The notes beneath the pieces are model-generated. The model made no database searches and was not told the DNA's origin. It saw only the letters and a list, made by a program, of their open reading frames with translations. From assembly GCA_002327765.1 (NCBI GenBank), contig DCUH01000018.1, forward strand, positions 288-5,435: DNA of 5,148 nucleotides, written 5' to 3'. The position numbers and the translations under genes are program-made. The DNA is from a bacterium UBA2219 (lineage in GTDB: Bacteria > Desulfobacterota > Deferrimicrobia > Deferrimicrobiales > Deferrimicrobiaceae). Positions 1 through 4,372 of this stretch are shown piece after piece. Position 1 is the stretch's first letter. Each line of letters opens with the position of its first letter.

Positions 1-66
1 TCCTTCCGGATCTGACGGGGTTTGCCGCATTCCGTTGCGACGGGCCTGACCGCCGGCGCACCCTCG
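1..66 (-). ncRNA. ffs: SRP RNA (4.5S RNA), 5' part, cut by the window edge
   Basis: This is the RNA scaffold of the signal recognition particle, which binds Ffh and targets nascent membrane and secreted proteins. Read on the minus strand, the segment ends with GTCAGATCCGGAAGGA. That matches the apical SRP hairpin signature (E. coli GTCAGGTCCGGAAGGAAGC), including the CC-GGAA-GG tetraloop at positions 9-2. Upstream, CGCAACG and GCGGCAAACCCC align with the CGCAACG and TGTTTACC portions of E. coli 4.5S RNA at similar spacing. The 3' half (AGCAGC onward) lies outside the window. The 5' end is not determined; by analogy with E. coli it should fall near 60-66. Transcription from the promoter at 114-142 would give a precursor with about 40 extra 5' nucleotides. 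The gene points away from the tRNA-Ser gene; in related bacteria dnaX often follows ffs, but that cannot be seen here. Confidence 0.85.
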
Positions 67-113
67 GGGGGGCATCGGGGCGATCCCGCGGATCGTACCG
101 CGCGGAAAGATGT

Positions 114-142
114 ATGTTACGGGATTCCCGGTGGCATTTCAA
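114..142 (-). promoter_or_regulatory. sigma70-type promoter for the SRP RNA gene
   Basis: On the minus strand TTGAAA (142-137) is followed by a 17-bp spacer and TAACAT (119-114). This is a good -35 and a moderate -10 at ideal spacing. The predicted start is near 107, about 40 bases before the expected mature 5' end of the SRP RNA, so a trimmed leader is implied. No other gene lies downstream on this strand in the window. Confidence 0.6.
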
Positions 143-188
143 GGACCGGCGGCGACATCACCGACGTCGCAGGGGCCACCGTTCAAGC

Positions 189-281
189 AACGATTCGCAA
201 TACCATGCTCCAAGGGGGTATGCCCCTGAAAAAGCGTGGTCTTTGTGGAGAGAACCCCTCGCGAATCAGGAATCGTTTTTT
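189..281 (+). ncRNA. possible structured RNA with nested stems and a T-tract (unrecognised)
   Basis: Three nested stems can be drawn. GATTCGC (192-198) pairs with GCGAATC (261-267). ACCATGCT (202-209) pairs with AGCGTGGT (233-240), with one G-U. An inner AGGGG (213-217) pairs with CCCCT (223-227) across a GTATG loop. AACGATTC (189-196) can alternatively pair with GAATCGTT (270-277), which runs directly into six T residues (276-281), so the outer helix could be an intrinsic terminator on the plus strand. I do not recognise a known RNA family and see no clear plus-strand promoter. It may be chance pairing in GC-rich DNA; the T-tract gives the orientation only weak support. Confidence 0.2.
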
Positions 282-305
282 CTTGTTGACCGGGGCGGCG
301 GGCTC

Positions 306-347
306 GCGTTCGAATCCCACTCGACCGCAATTTTTCTCGTGTTGGGG
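306..347 (+). repeat. degenerate tRNA-Ser-like 3' end with downstream T-tract
   Basis: GTTCGAATCCCAC (308-320) is identical to the T-loop and T-stem 3' strand of the tRNA-Ser at 490-582. The similarity continues through CCGC, AA, TTTTTCTC (331-338) and GTTG, resembling the acceptor end and the T-rich flank of that tRNA in shortened form. The 5' strand of the T-stem is not complementary (TCGCG against CCCAC) and no acceptor partner, D-arm or anticodon arm exists upstream. It is therefore a relic or a duplicated fragment, not a functional tRNA. Confidence 0.5.
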
Positions 348-440
348 AAAATTAGCGGGGCCTCGGCAACAAGATCCGTGGGCATCCATGCCCGCCTCGG
401 CATTAGGGCCTCCTTGCCCGTCAGGGTTATCGTTTATGGG

Positions 441-515
441 GGGTTCGAATCCCACCCCCTCCGCCAAATTCAACGGGAGAAAAATAATTTGGCGGAGGGG
501 GTGGGATTCGAACCC
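441..515. repeat. perfect 30-bp inverted repeat made from the tRNA-Ser 3' end
   Basis: Positions 441-470 (plus) and 486-515 (read on minus) are identical over 30 bases and separated by a 15-base centre (471-485). Each arm contains 26 nt of tRNA-Ser, from the end of the T-stem 5' strand through CCA, plus four flanking bases AATT. The plus-strand arm has no tRNA body upstream of it. Possible origins are an inverted segmental duplication, a relic integration site that was later inverted, or the remains of a second convergent tRNA gene. A minus-strand transcript that ran past the tRNA 3' end could pair the two arms and compete with tRNA folding. Confidence 0.85.
480..489 (-). terminator. possible T-tract terminator of tRNA-Ser
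   Basis: Directly after the encoded CCA, the minus strand reads AATTATTTTT. This T-rich run following the stable GC acceptor/T-arm structure could end tRNA transcription. It would keep transcription out of the second arm of the inverted repeat. There is no separate terminator hairpin before it. Confidence 0.35.
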
Positions 516-582
516 ACGTGGCGCCTCGCGGCACCAAGACGATTTCGAGTCGTCCCCGTTACGGCCACTTCGGTACCCCTCC
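490..582 (-). tRNA. tRNA-Ser, anticodon CGA
   Basis: This is a class II serine tRNA of 93 nt including encoded CCA, reading UCG codons. On the minus strand the acceptor stem GGAGGGG (582-576) pairs with CCCCTCC (500-494), followed by discriminator G and CCA. The D-stem is CCG/CGG with GG in the loop. The anticodon stem GACGA/TCGTC encloses the loop CTCGAAA with CGA at 547-545. The long variable arm is a 6-bp stem GGTGCC/GGCGCC closed by a GCGA tetraloop, typical of serine tRNAs. The T-stem GTGGG/CCCAC carries the TTCGAAT loop. All arms pair well, so the gene appears functional. Its 3' end takes part in the inverted repeat at 441-515, and its promoter lies head-to-head with the cardiolipin synthase gene. 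Confidence 0.97.
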
Positions 583-598
583 GCCCGGAGAGGGAGGT

Positions 599-627
599 AT
601 TATAACTATCATCCGGCGAGGTGGCAA
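599..627 (-). promoter_or_regulatory. strong sigma70-type promoter for tRNA-Ser
   Basis: On the minus strand TTGCCA (627-622) is followed by a 17-bp spacer and a consensus TATAAT (604-599). The predicted start is near 592, ten bases before the tRNA 5' end. The -35 box overlaps the first base of the cls start codon (627) and part of its ribosome binding site (618-624). Polymerase binding here and initiation of the cls message therefore share the same DNA. Confidence 0.75.
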
Positions 628-2069
628 TGTACGAGCTCTGGGACAACGCGCTTCTGGCCTTGAGCATCGCCGGGTACATCTTTGCCCTGTTCCTCGTGCC
701 CCGCGTGATCCTCGAACGGCGCCACCCGTCGGCGACGCTCGCCTGGATGCTCGCCATCATCTTCCTCCCGCTGGTTTCCATCCCGCTCTACTACCTGATC
801 GGCGTGCGGAGGATCCAGCGGCACATCCGCGCCAAGATCGCCGCGTCCTCCTCGATCGACTACCCGCTGGACCACCGGGTCTCCCCGCCCGAGCTGCCGT
901 CCGCCGCGGCCGAGCAGGTCGGCAAGGTGCTGAAGGCGGCGGGGTCGCCGCCGCCGGTCACCGGGAACCGGGTCTCCTTCCTCACGAAGGGAGACGAGGC
1001 GTACGACGCCGTCCACACCCTGATCTCGGAGGCGAAGGACCACCTCCACGCCGAGTTCTTCATCCTCGACGCGGACGTCGTCGGGAAGCGTTTCGTCCAG
1101 GCGCTCGCCGCCCGGGCGAGGGAGGGGCTCCGGGTGCGGCTGCTCCTCGACGACATCGGATCGTGGCGGGCGCTGCGCACGATGGTCCGGCCGCTGCGCG
1201 ACGCGGGGGGAGAGGTCGCGGCGTTCCTCCCCGCCCTCCCCCTGCAGCGGCGAAGGTCGGCCCACCTGCGGAACCACCGGAAGCTGCTGGTCTCGGACGG
1301 CAGGAAGGCGTTCACCGGCGGAATGAACATCGGGAAGAAGTACATGGGGCCCCGCGCGACGGATTCCCAATGGAGGGATCTCTCCGCGCTGATCGAAGGG
1401 CCCGCGGTCACCGACCTGCAGGCGCTGTTCCTCGACGACTGGGCCTACGCCACGGACCAGCCGGAGCCGCCCGGCGACCTCTTCCCCGAGCTTTCCCCCG
1501 TCGACTGCGGGAGCCACATGCCGTGCTACCTCCAGGTCGCGGCCTCCGGCCCCGACCGCCCCTTCAAGGCCATCTACCACGGGGCGTTCACCGCCTTCAC
1601 GGCCGCGCGCCGCCGCCTCTGGATCGAGACCCCCTACTTCGTCCCCGACGAGGCGATCCTGACGGCCCTGCGCAACGCCGCCCTCCGGGGGGTGGACGTC
1701 CGGCTGATCGTCCCGGCCGCCTCCGACCTACGCATCGTCTCCTACGCCGGCAGGTCGTACTTCAACGAGCTGCTGGCGGCGGGGGTCCGGATCTACCTGT
1801 ACCGGCCGACGAACCTGCATTCCAAGGTCCTGATCATCGACCAGGACGTGGCCGGCATCGGGTCGCCCAACGTCGACATCCGCAGCTTCTTCCTGAACTT
1901 CGAGCTGGGGCTGTTCCTGTACGATTTCCGCCGGGTCGAGGAGCTCGCCACCATCTTCCGGGAAGACCTCTCCCGGTCCGACGAGATCGACCCGGAGGCG
2001 TTCGCCCGGCGGTCCCGGGCGCAGCGCCTGCTGGAGGACAGCTGCCGGATCCTTTCCCCGATCCTTTGA
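627..2069 (+). CDS. cls: cardiolipin synthase, phospholipase D superfamily
   Basis: This membrane enzyme most likely condenses two phosphatidylglycerol molecules into cardiolipin and glycerol. The 480-residue protein has the full layout of bacterial ClsA-type enzymes. Two N-terminal membrane segments (about residues 8-25 and 37-58, the PLDc_N region) are followed by two phospholipase D domains. Each domain has an HxK(x)4D motif: H217/K219/D224 in NHRKLLVSDG, followed by TGGMNIG, and H398/K400/D405 in LHSKVLIID, followed by GSPN. Length is typical and both catalytic motifs are intact. I start at ATG 627 because GAGGTGG (618-624) is a good ribosome binding site for it; an in-frame GTG at 621 would lie inside that site. 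No clear promoter of its own is visible; the A/T-rich 598-606 region may serve. It ends 13 bp before the convergent tadA stop, leaving no terminator space. Confidence 0.95.
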   Translation: MYELWDNALLALSIAGYIFALFLVPRVILERRHPSATLAWMLAIIFLPLVSIPLYYLIGVRRIQRHIRAKIAASSSIDYPLDHRVSPPELPSAAAEQVGKVLKAAGSPPPVTGNRVSFLTKGDEAYDAVHTLISEAKDHLHAEFFILDADVVGKRFVQALAARAREGLRVRLLLDDIGSWRALRTMVRPLRDAGGEVAAFLPALPLQRRRSAHLRNHRKLLVSDGRKAFTGGMNIGKKYMGPRATDSQWRDLSALIEGPAVTDLQALFLDDWAYATDQPEPPGDLFPELSPVDCGSHMPCYLQVAASGPDRPFKAIYHGAFTAFTAARRRLWIETPYFVPDEAILTALRNAALRGVDVRLIVPAASDLRIVSYAGRSYFNELLAAGVRIYLYRPTNLHSKVLIIDQDVAGIGSPNVDIRSFFLNFELGLFLYDFRRVEELATIFREDLSRSDEIDPEAFARRSRAQRLLEDSCRILSPIL

Positions 2070-2082
2070 TCCGGCGGCTGTT

Positions 2083-2562
2083 TCAGCTTCCCCCCGCGCG
2101 CCTTCCGCGGAAGAAGTTCTTGAGGAGCGCGGTGCACTCGTCGGCGAGGACGCCGGGGACGATCTGCGCGCGGTGATTGAGGCGGGGGTCGGAGGCGATG
2201 CGGTAAAGGGTCGACACGGCCCCGGATTTCGGGTCGTCCGCCCCGTACACGATCTCCGCCACGCGGGCCGACACGGCGGCGCCCGCGCACATGGGGCACG
2301 GCTCGAGCGTCACGACCAGCCGGCAGCCGGTCAGCCGGTAGTTTCCCAGTTTCCGGGCCGCCGCGCGCAGGGCGAGGATCTCGGCGTGCGCCGTGGGGTC
2401 GTTCGACCCCACGGGCGAGTTGCGCCCCCGGGAAAGGACCTCCCCGTCGGGGGAAACGACGACCGCGCCCACCGGCACCTCCCCGGCCGCCGCCGCTTTC
2501 TGCGCCTCTGCCAGGGCCGCGCGCATCCACTCCTCACGGATCCCCGGGGTCCCCATTTTCAT
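2083..2562 (-). CDS. tadA: tRNA-specific adenosine deaminase
   Basis: TadA deaminates the wobble adenosine of tRNA-Arg(ACG) to inosine in the cytoplasm. The family motifs are clear: GEVPVGAVVV near the N-terminus, the catalytic HAE (H59, E61) in TAHAEI, and the zinc-binding PCPMC (C89, C92). With its start at 2562 the protein has 159 residues, matching the family, and its WM pair falls about 12 residues in, as in E. coli. A GGAGG lies 11 bases upstream (2576-2572), a little far. An alternative ATG at 2586 would add eight residues but has only a weak GGA upstream; ATG 2556 has no ribosome binding site. It is divergent from folE with 39 bp between (15 bp with the longer start) and convergent with cls. 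Guanine or cytosine deaminase is less likely because the motif context is TadA-like. Confidence 0.93.
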   Translation of the reverse strand: MKMGTPGIREEWMRAALAEAQKAAAAGEVPVGAVVVSPDGEVLSRGRNSPVGSNDPTAHAEILALRAAARKLGNYRLTGCRLVVTLEPCPMCAGAAVSARVAEIVYGADDPKSGAVSTLYRIASDPRLNHRAQIVPGVLADECTALLKNFFRGRRAGGS

Positions 2563-2587
2563 TATCTTCGCCGCCTCCGCCTGCATT

Positions 2588-2603
2588 ATGATGATTCCAT
2601 CAT
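2588..2603. repeat. small inverted repeat over the folE start codon
   Basis: ATGATG (2588-2593) and CATCAT (2598-2603) form a perfect 6-bp inverted repeat with an ATTC centre. It lies in the short tadA-folE divergent gap and covers the first two bases of the folE start codon. It could be a weak operator or RNA hairpin at the folE start, or chance. Confidence 0.3.
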
Positions 2604-3162
2604 GCAGAATATCATTCGCGACCTCCTAATCAAGATCGGCGAAGACCCGGACCGCGAGGGGCTGAAGAAGACCCCGGAGCGGTTCGAGAAGGCGATGCGC
2701 TTCCTGACCAAGGGGTACGACGAGGACCCGAGGGAAGTGCTGCGCGGCGCCGTCTTCCACGAGCGGTACGACGAGATGGTCACCGTCAAGGACATCGAGG
2801 TCTTCTCGATGTGCGAGCACCACCTCCTGCCCTTCTTCGGGAAATGCCACGTCGGGTACATCCCGCGCAACAACATCGTCGGCCTCTCCAAGATCGCCCG
2901 TGTCGTCGACCTGTACGCGCGGCGCCTCCAGGTCCAGGAGCGGCTGACGCAGGAGATCGCCACCGCGCTGATGGACACCCTGCAGCCGCACGGTGTGGCG
3001 GTGGTGATCGAGGCGTTTCACCTGTGCATGATGATGCGCGGAGTGGAGAAGACGAACTCCAAGGCGGTCACATCGGCGATGCTGGGCGTGTTCCGGACCC
3101 GCAACTCTACCCGCATGGAGTTCATGGAGCTGATCAAGCCGAACCTCAACATCGTCCGTTGA
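2602..3162 (+). CDS. folE: GTP cyclohydrolase I
   Basis: FolE converts GTP to 7,8-dihydroneopterin triphosphate, the first step of tetrahydrofolate synthesis and, in many bacteria, the entry to queuosine precursors. The 186-residue protein carries the type I signature. KDIEVFSMCEHHLLPF holds zinc ligands C71 and H74, and HLCMMMRG holds the third ligand C142. GYIPRNNIVGLSK and the C-terminal RTRNSTRMEF segment are also typical of the family, and the protein is full length. The N-terminal DREGLKKTPERFEKAM is the usual family start, which supports ATG 2602; the only in-frame residues further upstream are unlike FolE. The ribosome binding site is weak, and only 39 bp separate it from the divergent tadA, so its promoter probably overlaps the tadA coding region. 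It is followed after 13 bp by the peroxiredoxin gene in the same direction, suggesting a two-gene operon. Confidence 0.96.
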   Translation: MQNIIRDLLIKIGEDPDREGLKKTPERFEKAMRFLTKGYDEDPREVLRGAVFHERYDEMVTVKDIEVFSMCEHHLLPFFGKCHVGYIPRNNIVGLSKIARVVDLYARRLQVQERLTQEIATALMDTLQPHGVAVVIEAFHLCMMMRGVEKTNSKAVTSAMLGVFRTRNSTRMEFMELIKPNLNIVR

Positions 3163-3175
3163 ACAGGTGAGCGCG

Positions 3176-3634
3176 ATGGCGGAGCTTGCGGAAGGGGACA
3201 AGGCGCCGGAATTCACCCTCTCCGACGCGGCAGGGAACAAGGTGAGGCTTTCCGACTTCGCCGGGAAGAAGGTGGTGCTCTACTTCTACCCGAAGGACAA
3301 CACCCCCGGTTGCACCACGGAAGCGTGCGAGTTCCGGGACCTGCAGGCGCCTTTCGCGAAGAAAAACGCCGCGATCGTAGGGATCTCCCCGGATCCCCCG
3401 GAGAGCCACTCGAAGTTCGCCGCCAAATTTTCCCTGCCGTTCACACTCCTGTGCGATCCGACGCACACAGTGGCCGAAAAGTACGGCGCGTGGGGAGAGA
3501 AGAACCTCTACGGGAAAAAATCGATGGGGATCGTGCGCACCACGGTGGTGATCGACGGGCGCGGAAGGATCGCGAAGATCTACCGGAAGGTCAAGGCCGC
3601 CGGCCACGCGGCGGCGGTACTGGGCGCATTATAG
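3176..3634 (+). CDS. bcp: thioredoxin-dependent thiol peroxidase, BCP/PrxQ-type peroxiredoxin
   Basis: This cytoplasmic peroxidase reduces hydrogen peroxide and organic hydroperoxides, normally using thioredoxin. The 152-residue protein has the AhpC/TSA fold sequence. The peroxidatic cysteine is C46 in NTPGCTTEAC, and the resolving cysteine is C51, five residues later, as in the PrxQ class. The family arginine is probably R121 in GIVRTTVVID. A third cysteine, C93 in LLCDP, is not part of the standard mechanism. I prefer ATG 3176, which sits behind AGGTGAG (3165-3171); a GTG at 3167 in the same frame lies within that site. The start is 13 bp after folE, so co-transcription is likely. Its last codons overlap the stop of the convergent membrane-protein gene by 6 bp. 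Confidence 0.95.
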   Translation: MAELAEGDKAPEFTLSDAAGNKVRLSDFAGKKVVLYFYPKDNTPGCTTEACEFRDLQAPFAKKNAAIVGISPDPPESHSKFAAKFSLPFTLLCDPTHTVAEKYGAWGEKNLYGKKSMGIVRTTVVIDGRGRIAKIYRKVKAAGHAAAVLGAL

Positions 3635-3829
3635 AGACCGCCGTTCCGGGACCCCGAGTTTCTTCAGGATCTTCTCCATCAGGCACCAGCCGGTGAACCC
3701 CGACTGGAAAAGGTTCAGCCCCACGAACGCGGTGAACAGGAAAAACCAGGGCGACACGTACCATCCCAGGGCGAGGCTCGCCAGCACGAAGCTCCCCGCG
3801 ATCACCCGGATCCACCGTTCGATCGTCAT
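3629..3829 (-). CDS. small DUF2892 / YgaP-type transmembrane protein
   Basis: This is a 66-residue inner-membrane protein of unknown biochemical role. It has a short basic N-terminus (MTIERWIR), two hydrophobic segments (about 8-25 and 27-48), and the family-like ending GLNLFQSGFTGW followed by LMEKILKKLGV. That pattern matches DUF2892 proteins, which also occur fused to rhodanese domains in YgaP. I start at ATG 3829, preceded by AGGGGGG (3843-3837) with a 7-base spacing. A longer frame upstream encodes only low-complexity Gly/Arg/Pro sequence and is rejected. Its TAA (3631-3629) abuts the bcp TAG on the other strand, giving a 6-bp overlap. It is divergent from the MerR-type gene, so both could share the control region at 3830-3963. 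Confidence 0.8.
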   Translation of the reverse strand: MTIERWIRVIAGSFVLASLALGWYVSPWFFLFTAFVGLNLFQSGFTGWCLMEKILKKLGVPERRSL

Positions 3830-3854
3830 CTCCCCGCCCCCCTTTCTCCTTCCG

Positions 3855-3877
3855 GCTACCCGTTGGATGCCGGTAGC
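3855..3877. repeat. hairpin in the DUF2892-merR gap
   Basis: GCTACC (3855-3860) and GGTAGC (3872-3877) pair perfectly around an 11-base loop. It would lie in the leader of the small membrane-protein gene if that is transcribed from near 3940. It lacks a T-tract on either strand, so it is not a standard terminator. Confidence 0.35.
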
Positions 3878-3894
3878 GGGCACGGGATGCGGGG

Positions 3895-3910
3895 CGCCGC
3901 CTCCGCGGCG
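3895..3910. repeat. GC-only hairpin just before the merR promoter
   Basis: CGCCGC (3895-3900) pairs with GCGGCG (3905-3910) around a CTCC loop. It ends 7 bases before the TTGACA box at 3918. There is no following T-tract. A role in insulating the two divergent units is possible but unsupported. Confidence 0.3.
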
Positions 3911-3917
3911 GCCTCCC

Positions 3918-3946
3918 TTGACAGGACCCGCCCCCGACGTTAACAT
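3918..3946 (+). promoter_or_regulatory. sigma70-type promoter of the MerR-family gene
   Basis: Consensus TTGACA (3918-3923), a 17-bp spacer and TAACAT (3941-3946) precede the gene, with the start expected near 3953. The spacer is normal, unlike the 19-20 bp spacers of promoters that classical MerR proteins activate by twisting. A normal spacer with an operator over the -10 box suggests repression. Confidence 0.65.
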
Positions 3947-3952
3947 TAACGT
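3937..3952. promoter_or_regulatory. palindromic operator candidate overlapping the -10 box
   Basis: ACGTTAACATTAACGT is a 7-bp perfect dyad (3937-3943 and 3946-3952) around CA. It overlaps the -10 box of the merR promoter and is A/T-rich in an otherwise very GC-rich stretch. The TTAACGTTAA-type core resembles operators described for LiuR-type MerR regulators of fatty-acid and branched-chain amino-acid breakdown, from memory rather than a search. Autorepression by the gene just downstream is the simplest reading. Confidence 0.6.
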
Positions 3953-3963
3953 TGAGGTAAAGT

Positions 3964-4359
3964 ATGAAGCTGAACCGCGAAGACACGCAGCAGATCGGCG
4001 AGCTGGCCGGCTCCCTGGGGATCACCACCCGGACCCTGCGCCTCTACGAGCAGCTCGGGCTGATCGATCCCCCGCGCCGAACCGAGGGCGGTATCCGCTT
4101 CTACGACAAGGAGGACATCCGGCGGATCAAGTTCGTGTTGAAGGTGAAGGAGCTCGGGCTCTCCCTCAAGCAGATGCAGGAGCTGGCCGAGATCTACCGC
4201 CAGACGAAGATGCCCGACACGATCATGCCGAGGCTGATCGAGATCCTCGACGGCCACCTGGAGGCCATCCGGCGGAAGATCCGGAAGCTTTCGTCGCTCG
4301 AACGGGACATCCAGGGGTTCCGGAAGCGTATCGCGGAGTACTACGACATCCCCCGCTGA
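3964..4359 (+). CDS. MerR-family transcriptional regulator, LiuR-like
   Basis: This is a 131-residue DNA-binding protein. The N-terminal helix-turn-helix (about residues 10-30, IGELAGSLGITTRTLRLYEQ) and wing (RRTEGGIRFY, 38-47) are typical MerR. They are followed by FVLKVKELGLSLKQMQELAEIY and a C-terminal coiled-coil dimerisation helix (about 85-125). The protein contains no cysteine, so metal or redox sensing by the CueR, MerR or SoxR route is excluded. There is also no effector-binding domain after the coiled coil. The ITTRTLRLYE and KELGLSL segments resemble LiuR-type regulators of acyl-CoA catabolism; that assignment is an inference. ATG 3964 follows GAGG (3954-3957) with a 6-base spacing. 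The palindrome at 3937-3952 suggests self-regulation. No catabolic gene adjoins it, so its targets must be elsewhere or include the divergent DUF2892 gene. Confidence 0.9.
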   Translation: MKLNREDTQQIGELAGSLGITTRTLRLYEQLGLIDPPRRTEGGIRFYDKEDIRRIKFVLKVKELGLSLKQMQELAEIYRQTKMPDTIMPRLIEILDGHLEAIRRKIRKLSSLERDIQGFRKRIAEYYDIPR

Positions 4360-4372
4360 GCCGCCATCCGCG

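Larger units (their letters stand above)
143..489. other. gene-free stretch between SRP RNA and tRNA-Ser, rich in hairpins and tRNA fragments
   Basis: No convincing protein gene is present on either strand; the open frames here lack family resemblance and plausible ribosome binding sites. The stretch contains a nested-hairpin segment at 189-281, tRNA-like 3' fragments at 306-347 and 441-470, and smaller repeats. The smaller ones are a short inverted repeat GCGAC/GTCGC near 151-170, a palindrome GGGCAT-CC-ATGCCC at 380-393, and a 9-bp direct repeat GCCTCGGCA at 360-368 and 394-402. T-runs at 276-281 and 331-335 (plus strand) and 480-484 (minus strand) are the only A/T-rich patches. Confidence 0.6.

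Noticed and set aside
211..228. Intrinsic terminator at AGGGG/CCCCT
   Set aside because: The stem has only five pairs and no T-tract follows on either strand.
207..243. Group II intron domain V (GTATG...GAAA resemblance)
   Set aside because: The AGC triad and the complementary 3' strand are missing, and no reverse transcriptase is nearby.
116..466. tmRNA (ssrA) ending at the plus-strand tRNA-like CCA
   Set aside because: The 3' end and length would fit, but there is no complementary 5' acceptor strand near 116 and no tag reading frame ending in Ala-Leu-Ala-Ala.
374..466. A second tRNA-Ser gene on the plus strand
   Set aside because: Only the T-loop and acceptor 3' strand are present; no matching acceptor 5' strand, D-arm or anticodon arm can be found.
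22..663. Long open frames on the plus strand (22-663 and 114-605)
   Set aside because: They run through the tRNA-Ser gene and the SRP RNA region, have low-complexity Arg/Gly/Pro-rich sequence and no family resemblance. The GVGFEP-like peptides come from translating tRNA T-arms.
518..2176. 552-residue frame overlapping cls on the same strand
   Set aside because: It is a GC-rich shadow of the cardiolipin synthase gene, dominated by Arg, Pro and Gly, and starts inside the tRNA.
2626..3240. Long minus-strand frame opposite folE
   Set aside because: It is the antisense shadow of a clear FolE coding sequence, without recognisable motifs.
3830..3946. N-terminal extension of the DUF2892 protein to 105 residues
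   Set aside because: The extra residues are low-complexity Gly/Arg/Pro and cover the regulatory region; ATG 3829 has its own ribosome binding site and a typical family start.
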